Below are positions 48,497 through 54,428 of a stretch of 54,428 nt of DNA, piece by piece (position 1 is the stretch's first letter; each line of letters starts with the position of its first letter). Both the position numbers and the translations under genes were made by a program. Location of the stretch: the NCBI GenBank assembly GCA_016215325.1, contig JACRJV010000017.1:1-54428 (forward strand), read 5' to 3'. The stretch is from Candidatus Uhrbacteria bacterium. GTDB taxonomy: Bacteria; Patescibacteriota; Patescibacteriia; JACRJV01. The notes under the pieces are model-generated. The model was not told the DNA's origin. It was given only the letters and a program-made list of their open reading frames with translations, and ran no database searches.

Positions 48497-50356
48497 TCAC
48501 ACTTTTATAATCACCGGAAGAATCATGGGTCGGCGTTGGGTCATGCTAAAGAGGAATTGCCCAATGTCGTTGCGCAATTTATTTTTAATTTCATCATCGT
48601 CCGCTGCCATCTTTGGCTCGCCGTCGCGCAAGATCCCTTTGATTTTACCGCGCATGCGCTCCACGAGTTCTTTGTGCTCCTTCATGTAAATAAATCCGCG
48701 CGAAATAATATCCGGCGATCCTATGAGCCTCCCTGTTTTGCCGTCAACGGTTGCAATGATCACTACCATGCCGTCGTCGGAGAGCATTTGGCGATCGCGG
48801 ATCACTACTTGATTGGTATCTCCGACACCAAGGCCATCCACAAAGACATATTCTGCCGGAATCCGTTCGTTGGTGACTCTGCCGAGCGCCCCCTTGAATT
48901 CAATCACTTGGCCATTGTCCGCGATGAGAATCTGTTCTTTGGGGTGGCCCATTGACTGGATGAGTTTGCCGTGCACCCGGAGGAAGGAATGATTCCCTTC
49001 GATGGGCATAAAGTATTTGGGGTTGACTAATCGGTACATGAGTTTTAAATCTTCCTGTTTGGCGTGCCCCCCGGCGTGCACGTCCATCATTTGATAATGG
49101 ATGACTTCTGCGCCTTCGCGGTAGAGCGCGTCTTTGAGCCGCTGGACGCTGCGTTCATTGCCCGGAATTACCGAGGAAGAGAACACGACCGTGTCGCCTG
49201 GCTGGATGGTAATGGTGCGGTGTTCATGGTTGACGATGCGCATGAGCACGGCTCGATCCTCGCCTTGTGCGCCAGTGCACAGCACGACAACACGATTGTC
49301 GGGATACTTGTGCATTTCCTGCACCGGGATGATTGTCGATTTATCAAATTTGAGGTATCCGAGCTCGCTCGCGATTTCGATATTGGTGCGCATGCCGTAC
49401 CCTTCGATGATCACTTTGCGGTTTAATCGTTCTGCGGCCTGGATAATTTGTTTCACACGTCCAATCATGGAAGCAAATGTTGCGATAATGAGCCGTCCGG
49501 GAGCATTAGCGATAATATCATCGAGGTTGTGTTGGATTTCTGCCTCGGAGAGCTGATGGCCCGTTTGTGTTGAATTGGTCGAGTCTTGCATGAGCAGCAG
49601 AACATTTTTGTCGTTGAGAGAAGCGATTTTGGCGATGTCGAGCTTTGTGTCGCCAGAAGGCGCGAGATCAAGTTTGAAATCTCCGGTATGCACGACAATC
49701 CCTTCGGGCGTATGGACAATTACTCCCATGGAGTCCGGAATATTGTGCGTTACGCCAAAAAATTCAACTTTAAAAATTCCTAATTGGAGCACCGTATCCG
49801 CGGCACGGATCTCTTGGAGATTCAATGGTGCAGCGCTTTTATAGTCATCCTGCCGTTTGCGGATGATCCCCAAGGTCAGCGGCGTGCCGTAGATTGTGGG
49901 ATTGCCGAGTTTGCCCATCAAGTGGGGGATGCCGCCGATATGGTCATAATGCCCGTGCGTGATGATAACGCCTCGGATATTGCGTTCTTTGCCTTTGAGA
50001 TAGGAGACATTGGGGATAATGTAGTCGATCCCGGGCATGTCTTCTTCGGGGAATTGCAGGCCAAGGTCAATAATGAGAATGTCTTGGCCATACTCAATAA
50101 GCATGCAGTTGCGGCCGACTTCTTCGAGCCCCCCCAATGCCATGATACGCAAACCGGTTGCGGCGTTTGCTGCCACCGGCGGGAGCCGCGTGGGCAGTGG
50201 TCGCAGCGGCGCGCGAGGTCGCTGGTTTCGATACGTTGTAATAAGACGGCGCAGGCCAGTCGGCCGATTGGGGGCGCGACGGTTTGTGCCGGGGCGCGTT
50301 GTACGCGTGTTTGAACGTGGCACTGCCACGTTCGGGACTGTTAATGATTGTTCCAT
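48497..50356 (-). CDS. rnj: Ribonuclease J (beta-CASP metallo-beta-lactamase)
   Basis: About 619 residues from ATG 50356. 5'-exo/endoribonuclease of mRNA decay and rRNA maturation. After a disordered Arg/Pro-rich N-terminus (1-65) the catalytic motif THGHYDHIGG (133-142) binds two zinc ions; further marks are HTGDFKLD, the LLMQDSTNS motif, SSSVIPGNE and the closing VNPKYFMPIEGNHSFLRVHG (RNase J-specific). A 21-bp palindrome lies 23 bases into the coding sequence. Confidence 0.95.
   Translation of the reverse strand: MEQSLTVPNVAVPRSNTRTTRPGTNRRAPNRPTGLRRLITTYRNQRPRAPLRPLPTRLPPVAANAATGLRIMALGGLEEVGRNCMLIEYGQDILIIDLGLQFPEEDMPGIDYIIPNVSYLKGKERNIRGVIITHGHYDHIGGIPHLMGKLGNPTIYGTPLTLGIIRKRQDDYKSAAPLNLQEIRAADTVLQLGIFKVEFFGVTHNIPDSMGVIVHTPEGIVVHTGDFKLDLAPSGDTKLDIAKIASLNDKNVLLLMQDSTNSTQTGHQLSEAEIQHNLDDIIANAPGRLIIATFASMIGRVKQIIQAAERLNRKVIIEGYGMRTNIEIASELGYLKFDKSTIIPVQEMHKYPDNRVVVLCTGAQGEDRAVLMRIVNHEHRTITIQPGDTVVFSSSVIPGNERSVQRLKDALYREGAEVIHYQMMDVHAGGHAKQEDLKLMYRLVNPKYFMPIEGNHSFLRVHGKLIQSMGHPKEQILIADNGQVIEFKGALGRVTNERIPAEYVFVDGLGVGDTNQVVIRDRQMLSDDGMVVIIATVDGKTGRLIGSPDIISRGFIYMKEHKELVERMRGKIKGILRDGEPKMAADDDEIKNKLRNDIGQFLFSMTQRRPMILPVIIKV
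50313..50333. repeat. Perfect palindrome in the 5' end of rnj
   Basis: GAACGTGGCA, C, TGCCACGTTC. In frame in the disordered N-terminus (residues about 8-15, PNVAVPRS); at RNA level it forms a stem of ten pairs close to the start codon. Confidence 0.7.
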
Positions 50357-50480
50357 AATGAACTCTTGAGCCGCACGCATCCTTGTGATGGCGGACGGCG
50401 AAAAAATAATTAAAAATGAGAGAGAATTGGAGCCTGAAGGTTGAAGTGCGAATACGAAATGTTTAATGTGAAGTTCTCAA

Positions 50481-50564
50481 TGCAGGTGGAGGGAGTTGAA
50501 CCCTCAATCCCTTGCGGGCACTAGCTCCTGAAGCTAGCGCGTATGCCAGTTCCGCCACACCTGC
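50481..50564 (-). tRNA. tRNA-Leu(CAG)
   Basis: Acceptor GCAGGTG/CACCTGC, discriminator A, anticodon stem CTAGC/GCTAG with loop TTCAGGA (anticodon CAG, codon CUG), long variable arm (TGCCCGCAAGGGA), T-arm GAGGG/CCCTC. 84 bases, class II. CCA is not encoded. Its first base directly follows the stop codon of the upstream peptide-binding protein gene. Confidence 0.95.
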
Positions 50565-52463
50565 TCACTTAAATGCCCATTTTGTTTTTGTGTACCATTG
50601 CGTGATACTGTTCCATCGGTCAGACGGCTTTACGATCTGACGCTGCTCCATTCCGTGAATATTGGTTGGGAGAATATAAGTGTATGTTGGTCGATAGAGG
50701 AAGATCGCGGGTTTAAGTTTTATGATCGCTTGTTGGAATTGTTGGAGCAGGCCCACCCGTTTTGCGTTGTCAGATACAGTCCGTTCTTGTTCTAGCAGTT
50801 GGTCGATATTTTTATCACTGACTTGCGCGAGATTTAAACCCGGCGCGCGCACTTGGCTCGAATGCCAGAAGGGGTACGGGTCTGGATCATTGCCAAAAAT
50901 TTGTCCGTATAAGAGCGCTTGAAATTCCCTGTTCGCGAGTACTTGGTTTTGCATATCCTTAGGATCCACAGTGCGTACTGTGGCATCAACACCAATATCT
51001 CTCCACCAGGCCGCAATCTGTTCTGCTGCCGACGTAAGGTCCGGCTGGGCGGCGGTAGTGATGGCGATGGAGAGCGCCTTCCCTGCCTTAACACGATAAT
51101 TCGCTGGCCCCCTCGTTTCTGTTGCTGGAGGATTTTCAGCCGGCGTGGTACCTTTCTTCGTCTGCGCCGCTGCTTGTTTCGCAAGGCCTTCTTGGTATGT
51201 TTTGGCATCAATCAGTGTATATCCGGCTTGATCGAGGAGTTTGCCTGCGCGTTCAAGATCAAATGCAGGGGAGTCCAGTGAAGTATCATATCCCAACATT
51301 CCGGGCAAAAGGGGGCTGATCACCGGTTCTCCCTCACCTGCAAGCGCCACGTCAATAAGCATTGATCGATTGACCGCTATCCCTAATGCCTCTCGAACCC
51401 TCTCATCGCGCAATGCCGGGAGGAGTTGCTGGTTGAAGAACACATTCGTCGATTGGGGCAGGCGCAATAGGACGGATCGTAGACCTGGTCGCCGGGTTAA
51501 TCGTTCGCGGAATTGCTTTGGCAAGACCTGTAACCCTTGCACTTCGGATCGTTCGACCGCTTGGATCGCAAGTTCCGCAGAATCGTAGAAACGGACCGTG
51601 ATGCGATCGAGATAGGGTTTCTGACTATGGAAATATTGGTTGCGCTCCAGTGCATACGAATGAATCAGTCCGTTGGGATCTTTCGTGATAGTAGAAAAGC
51701 GAAACGGGCCAGACCCGATGGGTTTGATGTTGTATTCAGCGAGTCGTGCGTTCGCGGGCAACACATTTTTCCATAAATGTTCTGGGATGATACCCACGGA
51801 CAACGCTTGTATGAATGGCGTATACGGTTTCTGTAATTGTATGGTGAGCGTTGAATCGTCAAGTTGTTTAATATCTGCACCCCGAACGCTTGCTGCCAGC
51901 GGGCTTTTCCAATCCGGATTTTGAATCGCCTGCAGTGTAAAGATGACATCCGCGCTGGTGAGCGGCTGTCCGTCTTGCCAGCGCAGGTCATTCTTCAGGC
52001 GTATGGTATAGAGCGTTTGTGCCGCATCGAGATCGATCTGATCCGCCAGATCCGGGATAAATGTTACCCCGGAATCCGTTTCTTTGGGCTTGACCAAACC
52101 AGAGAATGTGAGCCGGACGAGATCACGATCGACGTCGGTGGTTGCAAAGAGGGGGTTAATAAATTGTGCGCGTCCAATGAGCGCCTCGCTATACTCGCCT
52201 CCAAATGTCGGGACGCGCACCAATGATTGTCGGAGCCCAATGCCCACCAAAAAAACGAATGAAACAGCGATGCCGATGAGACTCAACCACAATATCTTTT
52301 GCTCTGTCTTTGACAATACCGAAAAAAAGCGTCGGATAAGGACGATCGCCATTGGGCGTTGTTGTCGCCAGCGCTTCCAGACGGCACGGATGCTATGCGA
52401 TGGCTGTTGTGGGGTGGGGGTCAGAGAAAGAGGGTGGCGAAAAATTGGCCGCCACACGATCAA
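50565..52463 (-). CDS. Membrane-anchored peptide ABC transporter binding protein (SBP family 5)
   Basis: 632 residues: a cytoplasmic basic N-terminus, one transmembrane helix (about 58-77), then an external OppA/DppA-like domain. Family marks: YSEALIGRAQFINPLFATT, LTFSGLVK, LKNDLRWQDGQPLTSADV, IKPIGSGPFRF and ALGIAVNRSMLIDVALAGEGEP. It should capture peptides at the surface. The permease and ATPase genes are not in the window. An internal ATG (52352) is possible. The stop abuts tRNA-Leu with no gap. Confidence 0.9.
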   Translation of the reverse strand: MIVWRPIFRHPLSLTPTPQQPSHSIRAVWKRWRQQRPMAIVLIRRFFSVLSKTEQKILWLSLIGIAVSFVFLVGIGLRQSLVRVPTFGGEYSEALIGRAQFINPLFATTDVDRDLVRLTFSGLVKPKETDSGVTFIPDLADQIDLDAAQTLYTIRLKNDLRWQDGQPLTSADVIFTLQAIQNPDWKSPLAASVRGADIKQLDDSTLTIQLQKPYTPFIQALSVGIIPEHLWKNVLPANARLAEYNIKPIGSGPFRFSTITKDPNGLIHSYALERNQYFHSQKPYLDRITVRFYDSAELAIQAVERSEVQGLQVLPKQFRERLTRRPGLRSVLLRLPQSTNVFFNQQLLPALRDERVREALGIAVNRSMLIDVALAGEGEPVISPLLPGMLGYDTSLDSPAFDLERAGKLLDQAGYTLIDAKTYQEGLAKQAAAQTKKGTTPAENPPATETRGPANYRVKAGKALSIAITTAAQPDLTSAAEQIAAWWRDIGVDATVRTVDPKDMQNQVLANREFQALLYGQIFGNDPDPYPFWHSSQVRAPGLNLAQVSDKNIDQLLEQERTVSDNAKRVGLLQQFQQAIIKLKPAIFLYRPTYTYILPTNIHGMEQRQIVKPSDRWNSITQWYTKTKWAFK

Positions 52464-52523
52464 CCTTCGTGCGAACGAGAGTGCACGAATAACAATAGAA
52501 GGCGATACGTTGACGTGGAACCG

Positions 52524-52745
52524 TTAGCGCGATACGAACAACGATGCGATCGCAGCGCCAAAAAAGAGAACAGCGAAAACGATAGTCGAAATAAAGAGGA
52601 TGCGTTCTACTCCGCGTCGAGTACGAAACACGTTTCCTTCTCCACCGAACGCCCCTCCAAGCCCAGAGCCTTGTTGTTGGAGGAGAATACTGATGATCAC
52701 AAGTACCGCAGAAACGATCTGAAAGACCCCGAGCAATTTTATCAT
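52524..52745 (-). CDS. secG: Preprotein translocase subunit SecG
   Basis: 73 residues with two helices; LVIISILLQQQGSGLGGAFG is the conserved SecG stretch. It supports the SecYE channel. A TTGACA-17-TACAGT promoter lies upstream with about 22 bases of leader. Confidence 0.95.
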   Translation of the reverse strand: MIKLLGVFQIVSAVLVIISILLQQQGSGLGGAFGGEGNVFRTRRGVERILFISTIVFAVLFFGAAIASLFVSR

Positions 52746-52774
52746 ATGATGAGTAAACGTCTACAATAGCAACA

Positions 52775-52803
52775 ACTGTACCAGGCTTTCGCCCTTGTGT
52801 CAA
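52775..52803 (-). promoter_or_regulatory. Promoter of secG
   Basis: Minus strand TTGACA (52803-52798), 17 bp, TACAGT (52780-52775). The -35 element overlaps the stop codon of the small gene upstream. Confidence 0.7.
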
Positions 52804-52943
52804 GGGCTCGTTCTGATTCTTTTAGTATCTTCAGCCTGTTTTTTTATGATCCGAGCCAACGATCGCACGCGGGCACCGGTCACGACCATATTCGGGCGTT
52901 TCCGTTGCTCTCGGCGTTGCGCTTTGGTGAGGGGAGCGCGCAT
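52800..52943 (-). CDS. 47-residue basic protein, unknown
   Basis: ATG 52943 lies 10 bases after a TATACT box (no clear -35), consistent with near-leaderless transcription. The product (MRAPLTKAQRREQRKRPN, then VVTGARVRSLARIIKKQAED) is strongly basic and helical; RNA or ribosome binding would fit. Not recognised with certainty. Its stop lies in the secG -35 element. Confidence 0.45.
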   Translation of the reverse strand: MRAPLTKAQRREQRKRPNMVVTGARVRSLARIIKKQAEDTKRIRTSP

Positions 52944-53006
52944 ATCTCTTGGGAGTATAGCGCATTCCCGGCCTTGGGGCGAGGCGGTGGAGGAGTGCAA
53001 GGAGAG

Positions 53007-53041
53007 TTGACAAATAGTGGATAGGGGTATATACTATCCAC
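53007..53041 (+). promoter_or_regulatory. Promoter and operator of the CsoR/RcnR-like gene
   Basis: TTGACA (53007), 17 bp, TATACT (53030). GTGGATAG (53017-53024) and CTATCCAC (53034-53041) form a perfect inverted repeat with nine bases between, covering the spacer and -10 box. The inner GGGGTATATA resembles the G-tract and AT core of CsoR-family operators, so autorepression is likely. Confidence 0.75.
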
Positions 53042-53075
53042 AGAATGGTTCAATTATCATTGATCTCTGTATTGT

Positions 53076-53348
53076 ATGGTCAACCAGGCATTAAAAAAGC
53101 GAGCGTTGCATCGGGCAAAGATTATTCAAGGCCAACTCGAAGGGCTGGTGAAGGGGATTGATGCGCAGCAGTATTGCACGAAACTGTTGCAACTATCCCT
53201 GTCCATCCAGCGGTCGCTCAAAAGCCTTGATGCGCTCTTGCTCGAGAATCACCTGAAGACGCACGTCCGAGACCAGATGATGCGGAAAGAAAGCGCGGAC
53301 CGAGCCACCCAAGAACTGATCGATATTTACACACTATCCAATAAATAA
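53076..53348 (+). CDS. CsoR/RcnR-family metal-sensing repressor
   Basis: 90 residues, all-helical tetramer-forming family (DUF156). Metal ligands: Cys34 in QQYCTKLL, His59 and His63 in ENHLKTHV. Classic CsoR (copper) has Cys-His-Cys; here the last Cys is His, as in RcnR (nickel/cobalt), but RcnR's N-terminal His3 is Asn. The metal is therefore uncertain. It is followed by a Cys-rich membrane protein, the probable regulated partner. Confidence 0.88.
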   Translation: MVNQALKKRALHRAKIIQGQLEGLVKGIDAQQYCTKLLQLSLSIQRSLKSLDALLLENHLKTHVRDQMMRKESADRATQELIDIYTLSNK

Positions 53349-53377
53349 TACAACTGAGAAAGGGGGTGAACTGCATT

Positions 53378-53659
53378 ATGGAGAAAATTCTTTCTTGTGG
53401 ATATTGGAAATGCGCGCATCGTGTGGGATTATTTTTGGCGGCGCTGTTTGTGATTTGTTTTGGCTTTCACTCGGTCTATCAGCCGGATCCGGAGTTTTTG
53501 CTGAAGATGTTCCAATCCGTGTATCTCGGTTTTACGGGCATGGATCTCACGAGCTTTCTGTTGGGTGCCATCCAGACATATATATGGGCTTACATCGGCG
53601 TGGGGATATGGTATGCCGTGGGCTGTTGTCATAATTGGGATCAATGCCAAAAGGAGTAG
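53378..53659 (+). CDS. Cys-rich two-helix membrane protein
   Basis: 93 residues from ATG 53378, with AAAGGGGGTG seven bases upstream. C-x4-C at the N-terminus (SCGYWKCAHR), two helices (about 15-35 and 55-78), and CC-x5-C near the end (GCCHNWDQCQKE). The Cys and His groups at both ends fit metal binding and handling under the upstream CsoR/RcnR-like repressor; this is inference. Not recognised. Confidence 0.65.
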   Translation: MEKILSCGYWKCAHRVGLFLAALFVICFGFHSVYQPDPEFLLKMFQSVYLGFTGMDLTSFLLGAIQTYIWAYIGVGIWYAVGCCHNWDQCQKE

Positions 53660-53677
53660 GAGGATGCTAAATCCTCC
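53659..53677. other. Short hairpin behind the Cys-rich gene
   Basis: GGAGGAT, loop GCTAA, ATCCTCC: perfect seven-pair stem starting on the last base of the stop codon. No T run follows, so it may be an mRNA-stabilising 3' end rather than a terminator. Confidence 0.45.
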
Positions 53678-53678
53678 C

Positions 53679-53740
53679 TTGCAACAATGGTGATACTGTT
53701 ATACTATAGAGCGTAGTAGTATAACAGTATTCACTATTGT
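53679..53740 (+). promoter_or_regulatory. Promoter and long dyad operator of blaI-like gene
   Basis: TTGCAA (53679), 17 bp, TACTAT (53702). The dyad ATACTGTTATACTA (53693-53706) and TAGTATAACAGTAT (53717-53730) is a perfect 14-bp inverted repeat with ten bases between, extended outward by ACAATGGTG/CACTATTGT (8 of 9). It covers the -10 box and start site: a probable autorepression operator. Confidence 0.8.
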
Positions 53741-53746
53741 AAGGAT

Positions 53747-54133
53747 ATGGCGCGAAATCGTATAAACATGTTTGGGGAGTTAGAGGCGGAGATTATGGAT
53801 ATTGTCTGGGATTCGGGTACTGCGTGTGTTCGAGATGTTTTGGAGCGGCTCGCGAAAAAGCGGAAAATCGCCTATACCACCGTGATGACGGTGATGACGC
53901 GACTAGCGGATAAAAAGGTATTAACCAGAACAATGGACAAGAGCGGCGCCTTTGTATACATCCCGACCAAGGACAAAAAAACGTTCATGAAGAGTGCTTC
54001 GGAAAAGCTTATTAAAGATTTTTTAACAACCTATGGCGACGTGGCTATTGCTCAGTTTATGGATATCATGGAGAAAACAGACGCCAAGCAGTCCGAGCAA
54101 TGGAAGGAAAAATTAAAAACACTCATTGCATAA
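53747..54133 (+). CDS. BlaI/MecI/CopY family repressor
   Basis: 128 residues: N-terminal winged helix (FGELEAEIMDIVWDSGTACV, RDVLERLAKKRKIAYTTVMT, VMTRLADKKVLTRTMD) and a helical dimerisation part (FMKSASEKLIKDFLTTYGD, AIAQFMDIMEK). Family members are released by proteolysis by a BlaR1-type sensor protease or by copper. The gene downstream encodes a membrane protein, possibly the sensor. The palindromic operator just upstream implies self-control. Confidence 0.92.
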   Translation: MARNRINMFGELEAEIMDIVWDSGTACVRDVLERLAKKRKIAYTTVMTVMTRLADKKVLTRTMDKSGAFVYIPTKDKKTFMKSASEKLIKDFLTTYGDVAIAQFMDIMEKTDAKQSEQWKEKLKTLIA

Positions 54134-54136
54134 CGT

Positions 54137-54428
54137 GTGCTTACCCCATTTGCCCGGCGAACACGCAGCGCATTTATCCAAACTCTCCTTTTGATTGGGG
54201 TAGCGAGTGGCGTTGTGGGGGTTGTTGTTCTAAAAATTTATCAGAAACTGAGTTTCACTACGCCTGGTGTCATCCATGAGCTCGATACTGCCTGTGGTTG
54301 TTTGGCAGCGGCATCGCTGGAGACCCCCCCTTCTCTTTTTCTTTTGGTCGCGTTGGGGGTGATCGGCGCAATCGCGGCATCTTTTCTCCTCTATTGCGTC
54401 TATCAATTCATCCGGTTGAGCGTTCGCA
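54137..54428 (+). CDS. Membrane protein, cut by window end (possible BlaR1/M48-M56 peptidase)
   Basis: GTG 54137 opens a frame three bases after the blaI stop and remains open to the end (97 codons seen). Two hydrophobic helices are visible: LLLIGVASGVVGVVVLKIY and LFLLVALGVIGAIAASFLLY, with an outward loop containing CGCLAAAS. The position after BlaI and the multi-helix start fit a BlaR1-like sensor protease, but the HExxH motif, if present, lies beyond the window. Confidence 0.5.
   Translation, partial: MLTPFARRTRSAFIQTLLLIGVASGVVGVVVLKIYQKLSFTTPGVIHELDTACGCLAAASLETPPSLFLLVALGVIGAIAASFLLYCVYQFIRLSVR

Noticed and set aside
1-54428. Recoded TGA (as in Gracilibacteria)
   Set aside because: Several genes end with TGA at family-consistent lengths, and no conserved Gly position is occupied by TGA in the genes read.
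1-54428. Insertion sequences, prophage or toxin-antitoxin genes
   Set aside because: No transposase, integrase or phage structural gene was recognised; repeats present are short palindromes and microsatellite-like arrays.

Overview
The window is about 54.4 kb of bacterial DNA, of roughly balanced base composition, dense with genes on both strands. TGA is used as an ordinary stop (mutY, cobO and the peptide-binding protein all end with it), so the standard bacterial code applies. The gene repertoire points to the Patescibacteria (CPR), probably a Parcubacteria-related lineage. Signs are the SecG gene beside a membrane-anchored family-5 binding protein, RNase J with an Arg/Pro-rich N-terminus, a UvrD helicase fused to a Cas4/AddB-like nuclease, a MutY without its NUDIX-like domain, DUF378 and CvpA proteins, and many very small proteins. 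The lineage is inferred from gene content only. Carriage of SUF, superoxide dismutase, argininosuccinate lyase and PABA-synthesis genes makes it metabolically richer than a minimal CPR genome.

Layout. 0-13 kb: partial lipase/acyltransferase, DUF378 protein, lipid/multidrug ABC exporter, HD hydrolase, rlmN (minus), a GT-B-like enzyme, membrane protein, enolase, DMT transporter, glycoside hydrolase, MgtC-like protein, mutY and superoxide dismutase. 13-15 kb: a frameshifted PEBP gene, cobO interrupted in frame by a palindromic repeat, and a small basic gene (minus) whose promoter carries two consensus DnaA boxes. 15-22 kb (minus): the suf operon sufC-B-D-S-U, a SufT/DUF59 gene and an unknown gene, preceded by an MGMT-like gene and a secreted coiled-coil protein. 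22-25.7 kb: Zn/Mn-type ABC transporter, SET protein (minus) and two small autonomous cassettes. 25.8-31.7 kb: unknown protein, amidohydrolase, DMT exporter, cyclophilin and argH. 31.9-36 kb: DoxX, LOG-like protein, and a convergent pair of PLP decarboxylase and ATP-grasp ligase. 36-41 kb: tRNA-Pro and a degenerate copy, rsmI, metG, cvpA, tatD and an unknown protein. 41-47.6 kb: uvrD-nuclease, pabA-pabB-pabC, a DciA-like protein and a membrane protein. 47.7-54.4 kb: two small membrane proteins, rnj, tRNA-Leu, peptide-binding protein and secG (all minus), then a CsoR/RcnR-like regulator with a Cys-rich membrane partner, and BlaI followed by a truncated membrane protein.

Repeats dominate the non-coding DNA. 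(1) Degenerate tandem arrays of 7-9 bp units, often as inverted pairs, sit at many gene junctions and inside enolase, tatD and uvrD, and supply C-terminal codons of rlmN, mgtC and sufU. (2) Palindromes of the GTCAT...ATGAC kind lie between genes, inside cobO and at the end of the SET gene. (3) A 151-bp double-hairpin element occurs twice (3112-3262 and 31703-31853), with conserved internal boxes but different, still self-complementary, arms. This is the best candidate for an undescribed structured element.

Regulation can often be read directly. Many genes have sigma-70 type promoters with 16-18 bp spacing. At rlmN, the PEBP gene, the SET gene, rsmI and uvrD the start codon lies only 7-10 bp from the -10 box, implying leaderless mRNAs. 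In contrast, the small cassettes near 14.8, 25.3 and 48.3 kb have consensus promoters, strong Shine-Dalgarno sequences and their own hairpins.
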